Shown piece by piece: positions 1 through 6,289 of a stretch of DNA of 10,531 nt. The stretch spans positions 1 through 10,531 of the forward strand of contig JANYDI010000139.1 in NCBI GenBank assembly GCA_025363695.1, read 5' to 3'. Positions within the stretch are counted from its first letter, which is position 1. Every line of letters begins with the position of its first letter. The notes beneath the pieces are model-generated. The model had not been told where the DNA came from, made no database searches, and worked only from the letters and a program-made list of their open reading frames with translations. This DNA is from Opitutia bacterium (GTDB lineage Bacteria; Verrucomicrobiota; Verrucomicrobiia; Opitutales; JANYDI01). The position numbers and the translations under genes are program-made.

Positions 1-102
1 CGCACTTTAGGTGCGTGAGTCACTTCCCTGACGCCGTATAAACTCAAAAGGCCCCGCTAAAACCAAGCTTTAGGGGCGCGAGCGCCCCCTCGGCCCTTTA
101 AA
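1..102. repeat. Palindromic intergenic repeat, right-hand part (D core remnant plus inverted A hairpin)
   Basis: The window opens inside a repeat. Positions 1-59 align over about 60 nt with 6230-6289, sharing the blocks GGTGCGTGAG, CACTTCC and CGCCGTATA and an AAAGGCCCC tail, so this is the right half of the D-type element. It is followed at 72-90 by a G/C-rich hairpin (AGGGGCGC, GA, GCGCCCCCT) and GGCCCTTT, which is the A module in reverse orientation, because other copies begin AAAGGGCC. The left half lies outside the window. No coding potential is seen. Confidence 0.7.
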
Positions 103-110
103 AAAAACAC

Positions 111-140
111 TGGACATCGCGATCCATTATAGGTTACAAT
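111..140 (+). promoter_or_regulatory. Predicted sigma70-type promoter of the exported protein gene
   Basis: TGGACA at 111-116 (5 of 6 to TTGACA) and TACAAT at 135-140 (5 of 6 to TATAAT) are separated by 18 bp. The expected transcription start, about 147, falls almost on the ATG at 149, and there is no Shine-Dalgarno sequence between. If the promoter is right, the transcript is leaderless or nearly so. Confidence 0.5.
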
Positions 141-148
141 AACGCATT

Positions 149-616
149 ATGCGTTACTTAGCGACTACCCTGAGTTTGATCTCCCTGATGAGCCCTGCCC
201 ATGCCGCGGCGCCGACCGTTGAGCCTAAGGCGGCTGCGATGCCTGCGCAAGCGGCTGTGAAGCCGCTGGATAAAGGCGGGATTGATTTCGCCTTTGATGA
301 CAAGCTGAAGATTAACTTGCGCTTGGTGGGGAATGTTTTTGAGTTGTATTTTGTGGATGCGAGGCGTGTTCCGGTTAAGGAGCTACCTGAGGGGGTTTCT
401 GGGATCGTGATCAATGCGAATCTTCCAAGGTCCAAGAATGGAAACACGAAGTTTCATACGTCGCTGAGGCCAGCGATGAGAGGCGAGTGGACCTGCCTTG
501 AGTCGGTGACGGTGTTCCCGCCGCCGCATGTGGGAACGATGCGGGTTACGTTGACTGGGAGGGAAGCGCCCTTGTACGCGGGTCCACTTCCTTCGTCCTC
601 TGCAAATAAATCATAA
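149..616 (+). CDS. Small exported protein of unknown function
   Basis: This is a 155-residue protein that I do not recognise. Residues 1-19 form a convincing Sec signal peptide: Met-Arg start, a hydrophobic stretch LATTLSLISLM and an AHA cleavage site before Ala20-Ala21-Pro22. An Ala/Pro-rich linker runs to about residue 40. A compact, mostly beta-looking domain follows (IDFAFDDKLKINLRLVGNVF onward, with a later VTVFPPP segment). There is one Cys (in WTCLES) and no obvious catalytic motif, lipobox or membrane anchor, so a soluble periplasmic protein is inferred. The start is chosen because it gives the intact signal peptide and follows a promoter-like sequence. The 3' end overlaps the mnmG 3' end by 71 bp on the opposite strand. 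The frame is open across the overlap with no sign of decay. Confidence 0.72.
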   Translation: MRYLATTLSLISLMSPAHAAAPTVEPKAAAMPAQAAVKPLDKGGIDFAFDDKLKINLRLVGNVFELYFVDARRVPVKELPEGVSGIVINANLPRSKNGNTKFHTSLRPAMRGEWTCLESVTVFPPPHVGTMRVTLTGREAPLYAGPLPSSSANKS

Positions 617-2462
617 GCACGCTGATGTCGGCTGGGGTGATGCCGCTGATTCGGCTGGCCTGGCCGAGGCTTGAGGGCGCAATGGCGCTGAGCTTTTGAC
701 GGCTTTCGCTGCTTAGGCTTGGGAGCTTTGAGAAATCAAAATGCTGAGGCACCTTGATGGCATCGAGGTGCTCAAACTTGCGCAAGTGGCGTTCTTCGCG
801 TTCGCGGTAGCCTTTGTAGGTGACTTGGTACAGCGTTTCGCTTTGCGTTTCCGCAGGAAGCGCTAAAAAGGCTTCAGGCAAGCTGGGCAGCTGTCCTTGC
901 CGGATGCTCAGGGCCAGGGAGTGCTGGGGGCTCGGGGTGTGCTCAAAATATTCGCGCCAGGTATGGATGTCGGCTACGTGTTGTTGCATGAGGGCCAGGC
1001 GGTTTTTGGGGACCAGCCCAAGCCGTTGGGCGTGTTCATAAAGGCGAAACTGCGCACTGCCGTGATTGAGTAAGAGGCGGTGTTCGGCTCGGCTAGTGAA
1101 CATGCGGTAAGGTTCACGCGTGCCCTTGGTGACGAGGTCGTCAATGAGCACGCCGATGTAGGCGTCATGGCGTTTAAGGATGCAGGGTGCTTCTCCGCGC
1201 GCCTTTAGGGCGGCATTGATGCCCGCCATCAGGCCTTGGGCGCCGGCTTCGGCATAGCCCGTGGTGCCATTGATTTGCCCTGCAAAAAAGAGGTTTTGGA
1301 CTTTCTTGGACTCTAGCGAGGCATAGAGCTGCGTAGGCGGGGCAAAATCGTACTCCACGGCATACGCTGGGCGGGTGATCTGGGCGTGTTCGAGGCCGGG
1401 GATTGTGAGCAGTAGTTCTGCTTGCACATCGAAGGGCAGGCTTGTGGACAGGCCATTGATGTACCATTCGTCGGTGTTGCGGCCTTCGGGCTCTAAAAAG
1501 AGGCGGTGTTCGCTTTTTTCATTAAAGCGGGCGTATTTTTCCTCAATACTAGGGCAATAGCGGGGGCCCGTTCCGGTGATTTGCCCTTGATATAGCGGCG
1601 AACGGTGCCGATTTTTCTCTATGAGCGCTTGAGTCGCCTCCGTAGTATGGGTACTCCAGCAAGACACCTGGTTTTCGTGCGGCGGCCAGCCCAGGCGTTT
1701 TTGCTGGCAATGGGAATGTTCCACGTGGAACAATGCCTCCTGCGGGCGGGTGTCATAAAAGGCAAAGCGCGTGGGCTGCGCGTCGCCTTTTTGTTCTAGT
1801 AACTGGCTGAAATCGAGGCTGCGGCCGGATAAACGACAGGGGGTTCCGGTCTTAAGACGCCCCAGTTCGATGCCGACTTGTTGCAGGCTGGCCGACAGGC
1901 CCTTGGCACTCATGTCGCCCATGCGGCCGCCTTCGGATTGGTTTTGGCCCACATGCAGGAGGGCTCGCAGAAAGGTTCCCGTGGTGAGGATGACCGTTTG
2001 GGAGTAAAACTCAATACCTAGCTGCGTGCCCACGCCGACAATGGCGTCTGCGGCAATAATGAGGCGTTCGACGGTGGCCTGGAAAAGCTTGAGCCCAGGC
2101 TGCAGCTCGAGCGTATGCTTCATGCGCAGCTGATAGGCTTTTTTGTCCGATTGCACGCGTGGAGAATGCACCGCAGGTCCACGCGAGGCATTGAGCAAGC
2201 GGAACTGAATGGCGGTTAGGTCCGCATTGAGCGCCATTTCCCCGCCCAAGGCATCCATTTCACGGACCATGTGGCCCTTGGCTTCCCCGCCAATGGCAGG
2301 GTTGCAGCTCATTTGCCCCAGGGTATCTAAGTTACCGCTGAGCAAAAGCGTTGCGCAGCCCATGCGTGCTGCCGCCAAAGCGGCCTCACACCCAGCGTGT
2401 CCGCCACCGCACACGATGACATCGTAAGGGTGGTCTTTCCCAAAAAGTAAAGGCGTTTTCAT
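546..2462 (-). CDS. mnmG: tRNA uridine-5-carboxymethylaminomethyl modification enzyme MnmG (GidA)
   Basis: MnmG is the FAD- and NADH-dependent partner of MnmE. Together they install the aminomethyl or carboxymethylaminomethyl group on U34 of certain tRNAs in the cytosol. The 638-residue protein shows the N-terminal dinucleotide-binding motif (VIVCGGGHAGCEAA, about residues 15-28), the family signature CNPAIGG with Cys53, the second conserved cysteine in RYCPSIEEKYARF (Cys303), the second nucleotide-binding strand LFFAGQINGTTGYAEAGAQG (391-410) and the C-terminal tRNA/MnmE-binding helical region ending near GITPADISVLMIYL. I place the start at 2462, where ATG overlaps the mnmE stop as ATGA with AGGA just upstream; a TTG at 2474 would add four residues. 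Family proteins usually end soon after the final helix, so the last 16 residues are an extension, and it is encoded entirely within the overlap with the convergent gene. A parS-like site is embedded at codons 244-249. Confidence 0.97.
   Translation of the reverse strand: MKTPLLFGKDHPYDVIVCGGGHAGCEAALAAARMGCATLLLSGNLDTLGQMSCNPAIGGEAKGHMVREMDALGGEMALNADLTAIQFRLLNASRGPAVHSPRVQSDKKAYQLRMKHTLELQPGLKLFQATVERLIIAADAIVGVGTQLGIEFYSQTVILTTGTFLRALLHVGQNQSEGGRMGDMSAKGLSASLQQVGIELGRLKTGTPCRLSGRSLDFSQLLEQKGDAQPTRFAFYDTRPQEALFHVEHSHCQQKRLGWPPHENQVSCWSTHTTEATQALIEKNRHRSPLYQGQITGTGPRYCPSIEEKYARFNEKSEHRLFLEPEGRNTDEWYINGLSTSLPFDVQAELLLTIPGLEHAQITRPAYAVEYDFAPPTQLYASLESKKVQNLFFAGQINGTTGYAEAGAQGLMAGINAALKARGEAPCILKRHDAYIGVLIDDLVTKGTREPYRMFTSRAEHRLLLNHGSAQFRLYEHAQRLGLVPKNRLALMQQHVADIHTWREYFEHTPSPQHSLALSIRQGQLPSLPEAFLALPAETQSETLYQVTYKGYREREERHLRKFEHLDAIKVPQHFDFSKLPSLSSESRQKLSAIAPSSLGQASRISGITPADISVLMIYLQRTKEVDPRTRALPSQST
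1717..1732. promoter_or_regulatory. parS: parS-type ParB binding site inside mnmG
   Basis: TGTTCCACGTGGAACA is a perfect 16-bp palindrome that fits the widely conserved chromosomal parS consensus (TGTTYCACGTGRAACA). In the mnmG frame it encodes Phe-His-Val-Glu-His. In many bacteria parS sites cluster near the origin, where ParB loads onto DNA for chromosome segregation and SMC recruitment, and mnmE-mnmG are often origin-proximal. It is the only such site in the window. ParB binding here is inferred from sequence match alone. Confidence 0.85.
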
Positions 2463-3802
2463 TTTCCTATGCAAAAGGTGTTAAACAGGACATCCAGGAC
2501 GGCTTCATTGTCCACTTTGCCGACGATTTCTCCCAAAAACTCAAGCGCTAGGCGGACATCGCTGCTGACCAGCTCCAAAAACGCCTGGGCCTTGAGTTGC
2601 TTGCGTGCTTCCATAAGGCATTTTTTAGCGCCTTCAAGCGCCTGAGCATGCCGCTGATGCACGGCAATGACGTCCTCTCCAGGGTTCTGCGTGTCCAATA
2701 GCGCTAGCAAGGCAGCCTTGAGCGTCGCTAGCCCAAGGCCTTTCAGCGCAGACACCGACACATGCCGAATATGCGGCAAAAAAGTGTGTAGCTCCTGCAG
2801 CTTTGGCAGGTCGCTTTTGGTTTCCACCAATAGCGTGTTGCCCGCATGGAGGCTTTCCTGCAAGGCTTGGGGCAACTCAGGGACCTCCCGAGAGCCGTCT
2901 ATCGCCAGCAAAAAAAGATCCGCCTGCGGAATCAGCGCCAGCGTTTTTGCTATGCCTTGGGCTTCAAGGCCCTCAGCAGCTTCACGAAGGCCCGCGGTGT
3001 CGATGAGCTGTACAGGATAATCCCCCAGCAGCCAGCTTTCCTTGATGAAGTCCCGCGTCGTGCCCGGTTCGTGGCTCACCAAAGCTCTGTCCTCCCCTAG
3101 GAGTGCATTGAGCAGGCTGCTTTTCCCGGCGTTTGGGTCTCCAATGATGACGAGTTTGAGCCCCTCGTAAAGGCGCTGCGTATAGGTCCTGTTGCTCAAA
3201 AGCGCATCGATTTGCCTCAGCAGCCCCTCCAGCGCAGCATCCCAGTGTGCCAGGCTGGCCGCAGGCAGGTCTTCCTCGGAAAAATCAATATGGGCCTCCA
3301 GTTGCGCCAGTACGCCAATGAGTTCCTGGCTCAGCGCATGGATTTTATTGCCCAAAGCGCCCTTAAGTTGCTTATGCGCCAAGGCAAGCGCCTTTTCGCT
3401 CCGAGCATGGATCATATGCGCCACCGCCTCAGCCTGGCTTAAGTCCATGCGACCGTTCAAGAAGGCCCGCTTGGTAAACTCCCCCGGCTGTGCCATCCGC
3501 GCTCCGCGAGCTTGCAGGTCGGCCACGATCGCCTGCACGCAATGGGGATTCCCATGCGTGTTGATCTCCAGCATCGCCTCCCCCGTATACGAGGCCCCAT
3601 GTTCATAACGCAGCACCAGTACCTCGTCGAGCACCTGCCCCGCGAGTCCCCGATAGGTCCGCACATAGGCCCTGCGCGCGACTTTCAACGGAGCGTGCTC
3701 AAACAGGCCTAGGCTTCCCAGGCTCTCGCCACTCACCCGGATCACCGCCAAGGCCGCCGTACCCTGCGGCGTCGCCCGCGCTACTATGATGTCTTTATCC
3801 AC
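2459..3802 (-). CDS. mnmE: tRNA modification GTPase MnmE (TrmE)
   Basis: MnmE is a dimeric GTPase that acts with MnmG on U34 of tRNA, using a folate-derived one-carbon unit. The 447-residue protein is of normal family length. It has the N-terminal folate-binding domain (residues 1 to about 118, starting DKDIIVARATPQGTAALAVI), a helical domain, and an inserted G domain with P-loop GDPNAGKSS (221-229), TTRD (248-251), DTAGL (268-272), the NKxD position as TKSD (328-331) and SVSALKG (349-355). It ends with the invariant CIGK (444-447) that carries the catalytic Cys. The start codon is GTG at 3802, supported by AGAAGG five bases upstream. It is the first gene of a two-gene operon with mnmG (4-bp ATGA overlap). 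It diverges from the gene at 4203 across a 400-bp gap dominated by repeats. Confidence 0.97.
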   Translation of the reverse strand: MDKDIIVARATPQGTAALAVIRVSGESLGSLGLFEHAPLKVARRAYVRTYRGLAGQVLDEVLVLRYEHGASYTGEAMLEINTHGNPHCVQAIVADLQARGARMAQPGEFTKRAFLNGRMDLSQAEAVAHMIHARSEKALALAHKQLKGALGNKIHALSQELIGVLAQLEAHIDFSEEDLPAASLAHWDAALEGLLRQIDALLSNRTYTQRLYEGLKLVIIGDPNAGKSSLLNALLGEDRALVSHEPGTTRDFIKESWLLGDYPVQLIDTAGLREAAEGLEAQGIAKTLALIPQADLFLLAIDGSREVPELPQALQESLHAGNTLLVETKSDLPKLQELHTFLPHIRHVSVSALKGLGLATLKAALLALLDTQNPGEDVIAVHQRHAQALEGAKKCLMEARKQLKAQAFLELVSSDVRLALEFLGEIVGKVDNEAVLDVLFNTFCIGK

Positions 3803-3807
3803 TAGGG

Positions 3808-3813
3808 CCTTCT
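3808..3813 (-). promoter_or_regulatory. Shine-Dalgarno sequence supporting the GTG start of mnmE
   Basis: Read on the minus strand this is AGAAGG, five bases before GTG at 3802-3800. It decides the start, since no upstream ATG is in frame. It is the clearest ribosome-binding site in the window; most genes here show none. Confidence 0.6.
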
Positions 3814-3883
3814 AGCAAGGAGCTGAGTCATACTCAATAAAAAAGTTTTAGGGAGGCTTGGGGGTTGGTTGCTGAAAGTTATA

Positions 3884-4012
3884 AAGGGCCAAGGGGCACT
3901 CGTGCCCCTTAGGATCCCCTTCCGATAGCGATTTATTAAAATACTGCGTATTTGTAATAAATCGCTATCGGGAAGCCTATACTAAGACCCCCACAGATCG
4001 CTTCGCGATCGA
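3884..4012 (+). repeat. Palindromic repeat, modules A-B-C (forward orientation)
   Basis: The element begins AAAGGGCC. Module A is a 9-bp hairpin (AAGGGGCAC at 3891-3899 against GTGCCCCTT at 3902-3910). The linker GGATCCCC follows. Module B is a long AT-rich hairpin with a 16-bp perfect outer stem (3922-3937 against 3956-3971) and an inner AAAATAC/GTATTT stem. Module C at about 3982-4010 is CTAAG, CCCCC, ACA and the hairpin GATCGC-TTC-GCGATC. The gap lies between divergent genes mnmE and the gene at 4203, so a terminator role is unlikely. No T-run follows any hairpin. Confidence 0.85.
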
Positions 4013-4039
4013 AGAGTATTTTATGAATTGCTTCGAGCT

Positions 4040-4150
4040 GGTTTGAGGGGTGCATTGGGGCTTCAGGCAAGGAAGGGAAGTGCGTAGCGCACTACGGTGC
4101 GTAAGTCACTTCCATTCCGAAGCATCAAACCCCAATGCGCCCCTCAAACC
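4040..4150. repeat. D element: conserved 63-nt core inside 24-nt self-complementary arms
   Basis: The arms 4040-4063 and 4127-4150 are inverted copies (22 of 24 pair). They enclose a core, 4064-4126, that runs from CAGGCAAGGAAG to AGCATC and is nearly identical to the core at 6125-6187. Inside the core GGAAGTG (4076-4082) pairs with CACTTCC (4107-4113). The arm sequence is unrelated to that of the second copy. The right arm ends about 50 bp before the start codon at 4203. The element contains an in-frame ATG at 4050 that should not be taken as a gene start. Confidence 0.85.
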
Positions 4151-4202
4151 ACCCTTTAATAATCTTGTACTCCCCTGCATCCTCTGTAATGCTCCTTCCC
4201 CT

Positions 4203-5603
4203 ATGGACTTCGACTACGCAGGTTACTTTAATTGGGCAGCTGACCACGACAAGCGCTCGCGCTCTTGGCAAAAGGGCTTTCATCGGCAGCTGTTGAGGCT
4301 GCATCAGCGGTACATTCCTGCGGGGCTGAACGTGCTGGAATGGGGTTGCCACGAGGGTCAGTTGCTCAAGGGCCTTAAGCCCAAACGTGGCTTGGGCGTG
4401 GACATCAGCGCAAAGGTAATTGAGCGGGCTCGGAAGCATCCGCGTGGGTGTGAGTTTGAGGTAGGAGACCTGCATAGCGCGGGACACAAGGAGCCCTTTG
4501 ACATTATTATTTTAAATTACCTTACCGGATACTTGAGTGATATTGGACTGTGCTTTGAAAACCTGCTGCAAGCTTCTACGCCCAGTACGCGCTTGTACCT
4601 GACCTCGCTCAACACCGTGTGGTTGCCTGTTTTGGCGATGGGAGAGCGTCTAGGCTTTTGCCTAAAACAGGCCCCGAGTAATTGGCTTTCGATGCAGGAT
4701 TTATGCAATTTACTGGAGCTCAGCGGCTGGGAGGTCATCCAAAAACGCGGGGAACAGCTCTTGCCTTTTGATATTCCGTTATTGGAGCCCCTCTTTAACC
4801 GCGTGCTTGTGCGGCTTCCCTTGTTGGGGCATTTGGCTGCTTCTGTATTTATTATCGCAAAACCCAGGGCAAAACCCGTATTAAAAAGCCCTATTAGCTG
4901 CTCCGTAATTATCCCTACGTGTAACGAAGCTGGCAGTATCTGTGGAGCTTTGGATAAAATTCCTGCCTTGGACAAGGGCACAGAGGTCATTTTTGTTGAA
5001 GGCGGTAGCAAGGATAATACCTGGGAGGTTGTTCAAGCCCTGACAAAATCCTATCAAGGACCTCTCAAAGTGCGTTGTTATCAGCAACCCGGGACGGGCA
5101 AGTGGGATGCCGTTGCCTTTGGCTTTGCGCAGGCCCAAGGCGATGTCCTGGTCATCCACGATGGCGACATGACCGTCCCGCCCGAAGTCCTGAGGCAATT
5201 TTTTAACGCCATCGCCAGTGGTAGTGCTGAAATGGTCAATGGCAGCCGCCTCGTCTATCCCATGGAGTCTAAGGCCATGCCGTTCTTAAACATGTTGGTC
5301 AATAAGGCCTTTGCCTTTCTGCTGTCCTTCGTCTTACGCCAGCCCATTAAGGATAGCCTGTGTGGTACCAAAATGCTCCTCAAGCGTGACTACGAACGCA
5401 TTTTACACGAAAGCCCTTACTTTGGGAATCTCGATCCGTTTGGCGATTTTACCCTCCTGATGGGCGCCGCTCGCATCCCTTTGAAAATCCGCGACCTCCC
5501 CGTACGCTACAAGGACCGTATTTACGGAAAGACCAACATCGCCTACTTCAGCAATGGCTGGATTTTACTCAAGTTGCTTTGGGTGACGTTGTGGAAGTTG
5601 TAG
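4203..5603 (+). CDS. Fused SAM-dependent methyltransferase and GT2 glycosyltransferase
   Basis: This is a 466-residue two-domain protein. Residues 1 to about 220 look like a class I methyltransferase: VLEWGCHEGQLLKGL (44-58) is motif I, GVDIS (65-69) holds the acidic ribose-binding residue, GDL (88-90) and FDIIILNYLTGYL (99-111) are the later motifs. Residues 231 to 466 look like a GT-A family 2 glycosyltransferase: SVIIPTCNE (234-242), EGGSKDNTW (266-274), GTGKWDAVAFGF (297-308), the metal-binding DGD in VIHDGDMTVPP (317-327), NGSRL (346-350). The C-terminal tail FSNGWILLKLLWVTLWKL could touch the membrane. Substrate is unknown; glycan or glycolipid assembly is a reasonable inference, with the methyltransferase perhaps modifying the same product. 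The ATG at 4203 is chosen because the upstream in-frame ATG at 4050 lies in repeat DNA. No Shine-Dalgarno is visible; TGTAAT at 4185-4190 could be a -10 box. The gene stands alone, with a repeat starting one base after its stop. Confidence 0.85.
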   Translation: MDFDYAGYFNWAADHDKRSRSWQKGFHRQLLRLHQRYIPAGLNVLEWGCHEGQLLKGLKPKRGLGVDISAKVIERARKHPRGCEFEVGDLHSAGHKEPFDIIILNYLTGYLSDIGLCFENLLQASTPSTRLYLTSLNTVWLPVLAMGERLGFCLKQAPSNWLSMQDLCNLLELSGWEVIQKRGEQLLPFDIPLLEPLFNRVLVRLPLLGHLAASVFIIAKPRAKPVLKSPISCSVIIPTCNEAGSICGALDKIPALDKGTEVIFVEGGSKDNTWEVVQALTKSYQGPLKVRCYQQPGTGKWDAVAFGFAQAQGDVLVIHDGDMTVPPEVLRQFFNAIASGSAEMVNGSRLVYPMESKAMPFLNMLVNKAFAFLLSFVLRQPIKDSLCGTKMLLKRDYERILHESPYFGNLDPFGDFTLLMGAARIPLKIRDLPVRYKDRIYGKTNIAYFSNGWILLKLLWVTLWKL

Positions 5604-5697
5604 GAAGGGCTAAGGGGAGCTCGCTCCCCTTAGGATCCCCTTTCCGATGGGCAATTTTATAAAATGCTGGCGCATTTTAGTAAAATTGCCCATCGGG
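5604..5697 (+). repeat. Palindromic repeat, modules A-B, directly after a stop codon
   Basis: The repeat starts immediately after the TAG at 5601-5603. Module A is a 10-bp hairpin (TAAGGGGAGC at 5611-5620 against GCTCCCCTTA at 5623-5632), then GGATCCCC, then module B with a 16-bp perfect stem (5644-5659 against 5681-5696) and an inner AAAATGC/GCATTTT stem (5661-5667 against 5672-5678). The outer stem sequence differs from the copy at 3922-3971 but all pairs are kept. Transcription from the upstream gene would form the hairpins, but there is no T-run. Confidence 0.85.
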
Positions 5698-5705
5698 AAG
5701 GTGTA

Positions 5706-6080
5706 CTAGGTTCTGTGAAGAAAAAATCATCTGAGCCAAATTAGGGCGTGTCATCAATTAATAATATAACTATTTATTCAAACCACATATAAGGAGGCCT
5801 GAAGGGCCGGCAGATGGATAGCCCAGGGCGTAAGCCCTGGGTTTTGGATGAAAAAAACCAGAGCCCTGTAGGGGCGGCACTCAGAAGGTCAATAGGAGTG
5901 TCGCCCCTGTAGGGCTCAAAATTGTTTTCACCTGTAAACCCAGGGCTTACGCCCTGGGCTATCCATCTGCCGGCCCTTCAGGCCTCCTTAAGTGCGTTTT
6001 AAATGGACAAGTATTGGTCGCACGCCCAATGAGGTTATGCAAAAGCTCTATTACAAAAAAATTTCCTTCACAGAACCTAG
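5706..6080. mobile_element. Probable non-autonomous palindromic element, 375 bp, with 15-bp terminal inverted repeats
   Basis: CTAGGTTCTGTGAAG at 5706-5720 has its exact reverse complement at 6066-6080. These frame an interval with no credible gene that holds a nested palindrome at 5790-5990. Near the left end, 5741-5761 is 19 of 21 identical to 10486-10506 near the window end, and a short inverted GGGCGTG also appears near 6020. The layout suggests one small element inside another. No target-site duplication is clear and no transposase is present. Alternatively the 15-bp repeats are one more base-paired module of the local repeat system. Confidence 0.45.
5790..5990. repeat. 201-bp nested palindrome with a perfect 55-bp inverted repeat
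   Basis: Arms 5790-5844 and 5936-5990 are exact reverse complements over 55 bases. Each arm contains its own palindrome (CAGGGCGTAAGCCCTG). Between the arms is a second inverted pair, 5861-5882 against 5896-5917, matching at 19 of 22 positions. The arms carry GGCCTGAAGGGCCGGC and the inner pair GGGGCG blocks. From memory, similar CCCAGGGCGTAAGCCCTGGG intergenic palindromes recur in Verrucomicrobiota and Planctomycetota genomes; this is unverified. A 32-codon reading frame from 5814 is almost certainly not a gene. Confidence 0.85.
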
Positions 6081-6094
6081 GCTACTTATTAAAC

Positions 6095-6217
6095 CTTGCT
6101 GCATGGAGGGGTTTGTTCGCGTTTCAGGCAAGGAAGAGAAGTGCGTAGCGCACTATAGTGCGTGAGTCGCTTCTCTGACGCAGCATCAAACGTGAACAAA
6201 CCCCTCCATGCAGCAAG
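6095..6217. repeat. D element: conserved 63-nt core inside 30-nt self-complementary arms
   Basis: The arms 6095-6124 and 6188-6217 are inverted copies (29 of 30 pair). They abut a core, 6125-6187, of exactly the same length as the core at 4064-4126 and with matching ends CAGGC and GCATC. The arm sequence differs from the other copy. Inside the core AGAGAAG pairs with CTTCTCT where the other copy has GGAAGTG with CACTTCC. Confidence 0.85.
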
Positions 6218-6289
6218 TGAAGTGCGCAGCGTACTACGGTGCGTGAGACACTTCCATTCCGCCGTATACACGTCTAAAGGCCCCCGTTA
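6218..6289. repeat. Partial D element abutting the stop codon of the next gene
   Basis: From 6218 (TGAAGTGCGCAGCG) the sequence resembles the right part of the D core but then continues CGCCGTATA and AAAGGCCCCC, as at positions 1-59 of the window. It lacks the left CAGGCAAGG block and inverted arms. It ends at the TTA (6287-6289) that is the stop codon of the minus-strand gene. The copy looks truncated or of a second subtype. Confidence 0.65.

Noticed and set aside
2463..2474. TTG start giving mnmG four more residues.
   Set aside because: The ATG at 2462 makes the ATGA overlap with mnmE and matches the usual N-terminus.
3795..3803. TTATCCACT, one mismatch from a DnaA box, at the mnmE start.
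   Set aside because: A single imperfect box without a cluster or AT-rich unwinding region is not evidence of an origin.
3884..4150. CRISPR array or integron attC cluster.
   Set aside because: Repeats are not regularly spaced with unique spacers, there are no cas or integrase genes, and the D element has a constant centre with variable ends, opposite to attC.
4050..4202. In-frame upstream ATG that would add 51 residues to the methyltransferase-glycosyltransferase.
   Set aside because: The stretch is D-element repeat DNA; its peptide (RSALRCVSHFHSEAS) resembles the translation of the other repeat copy, not a protein domain.
5604..5697. Rho-independent terminator after the methyltransferase-glycosyltransferase gene.
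   Set aside because: Hairpins are strong but no T-run follows, and identical modules occur upstream of divergent genes.
6089..6271. 60-codon minus-strand reading frame.
   Set aside because: It is the translation of two tandem D repeats, with repeated peptide RSTLRTSL and SALRTSL, and no start signal.
5604..6286. tRNA or known structured RNA in the longest gene-free gap.
   Set aside because: I found no cloverleaf, no T-loop sequence and no riboswitch-like motif; the gap is accounted for by repeats.
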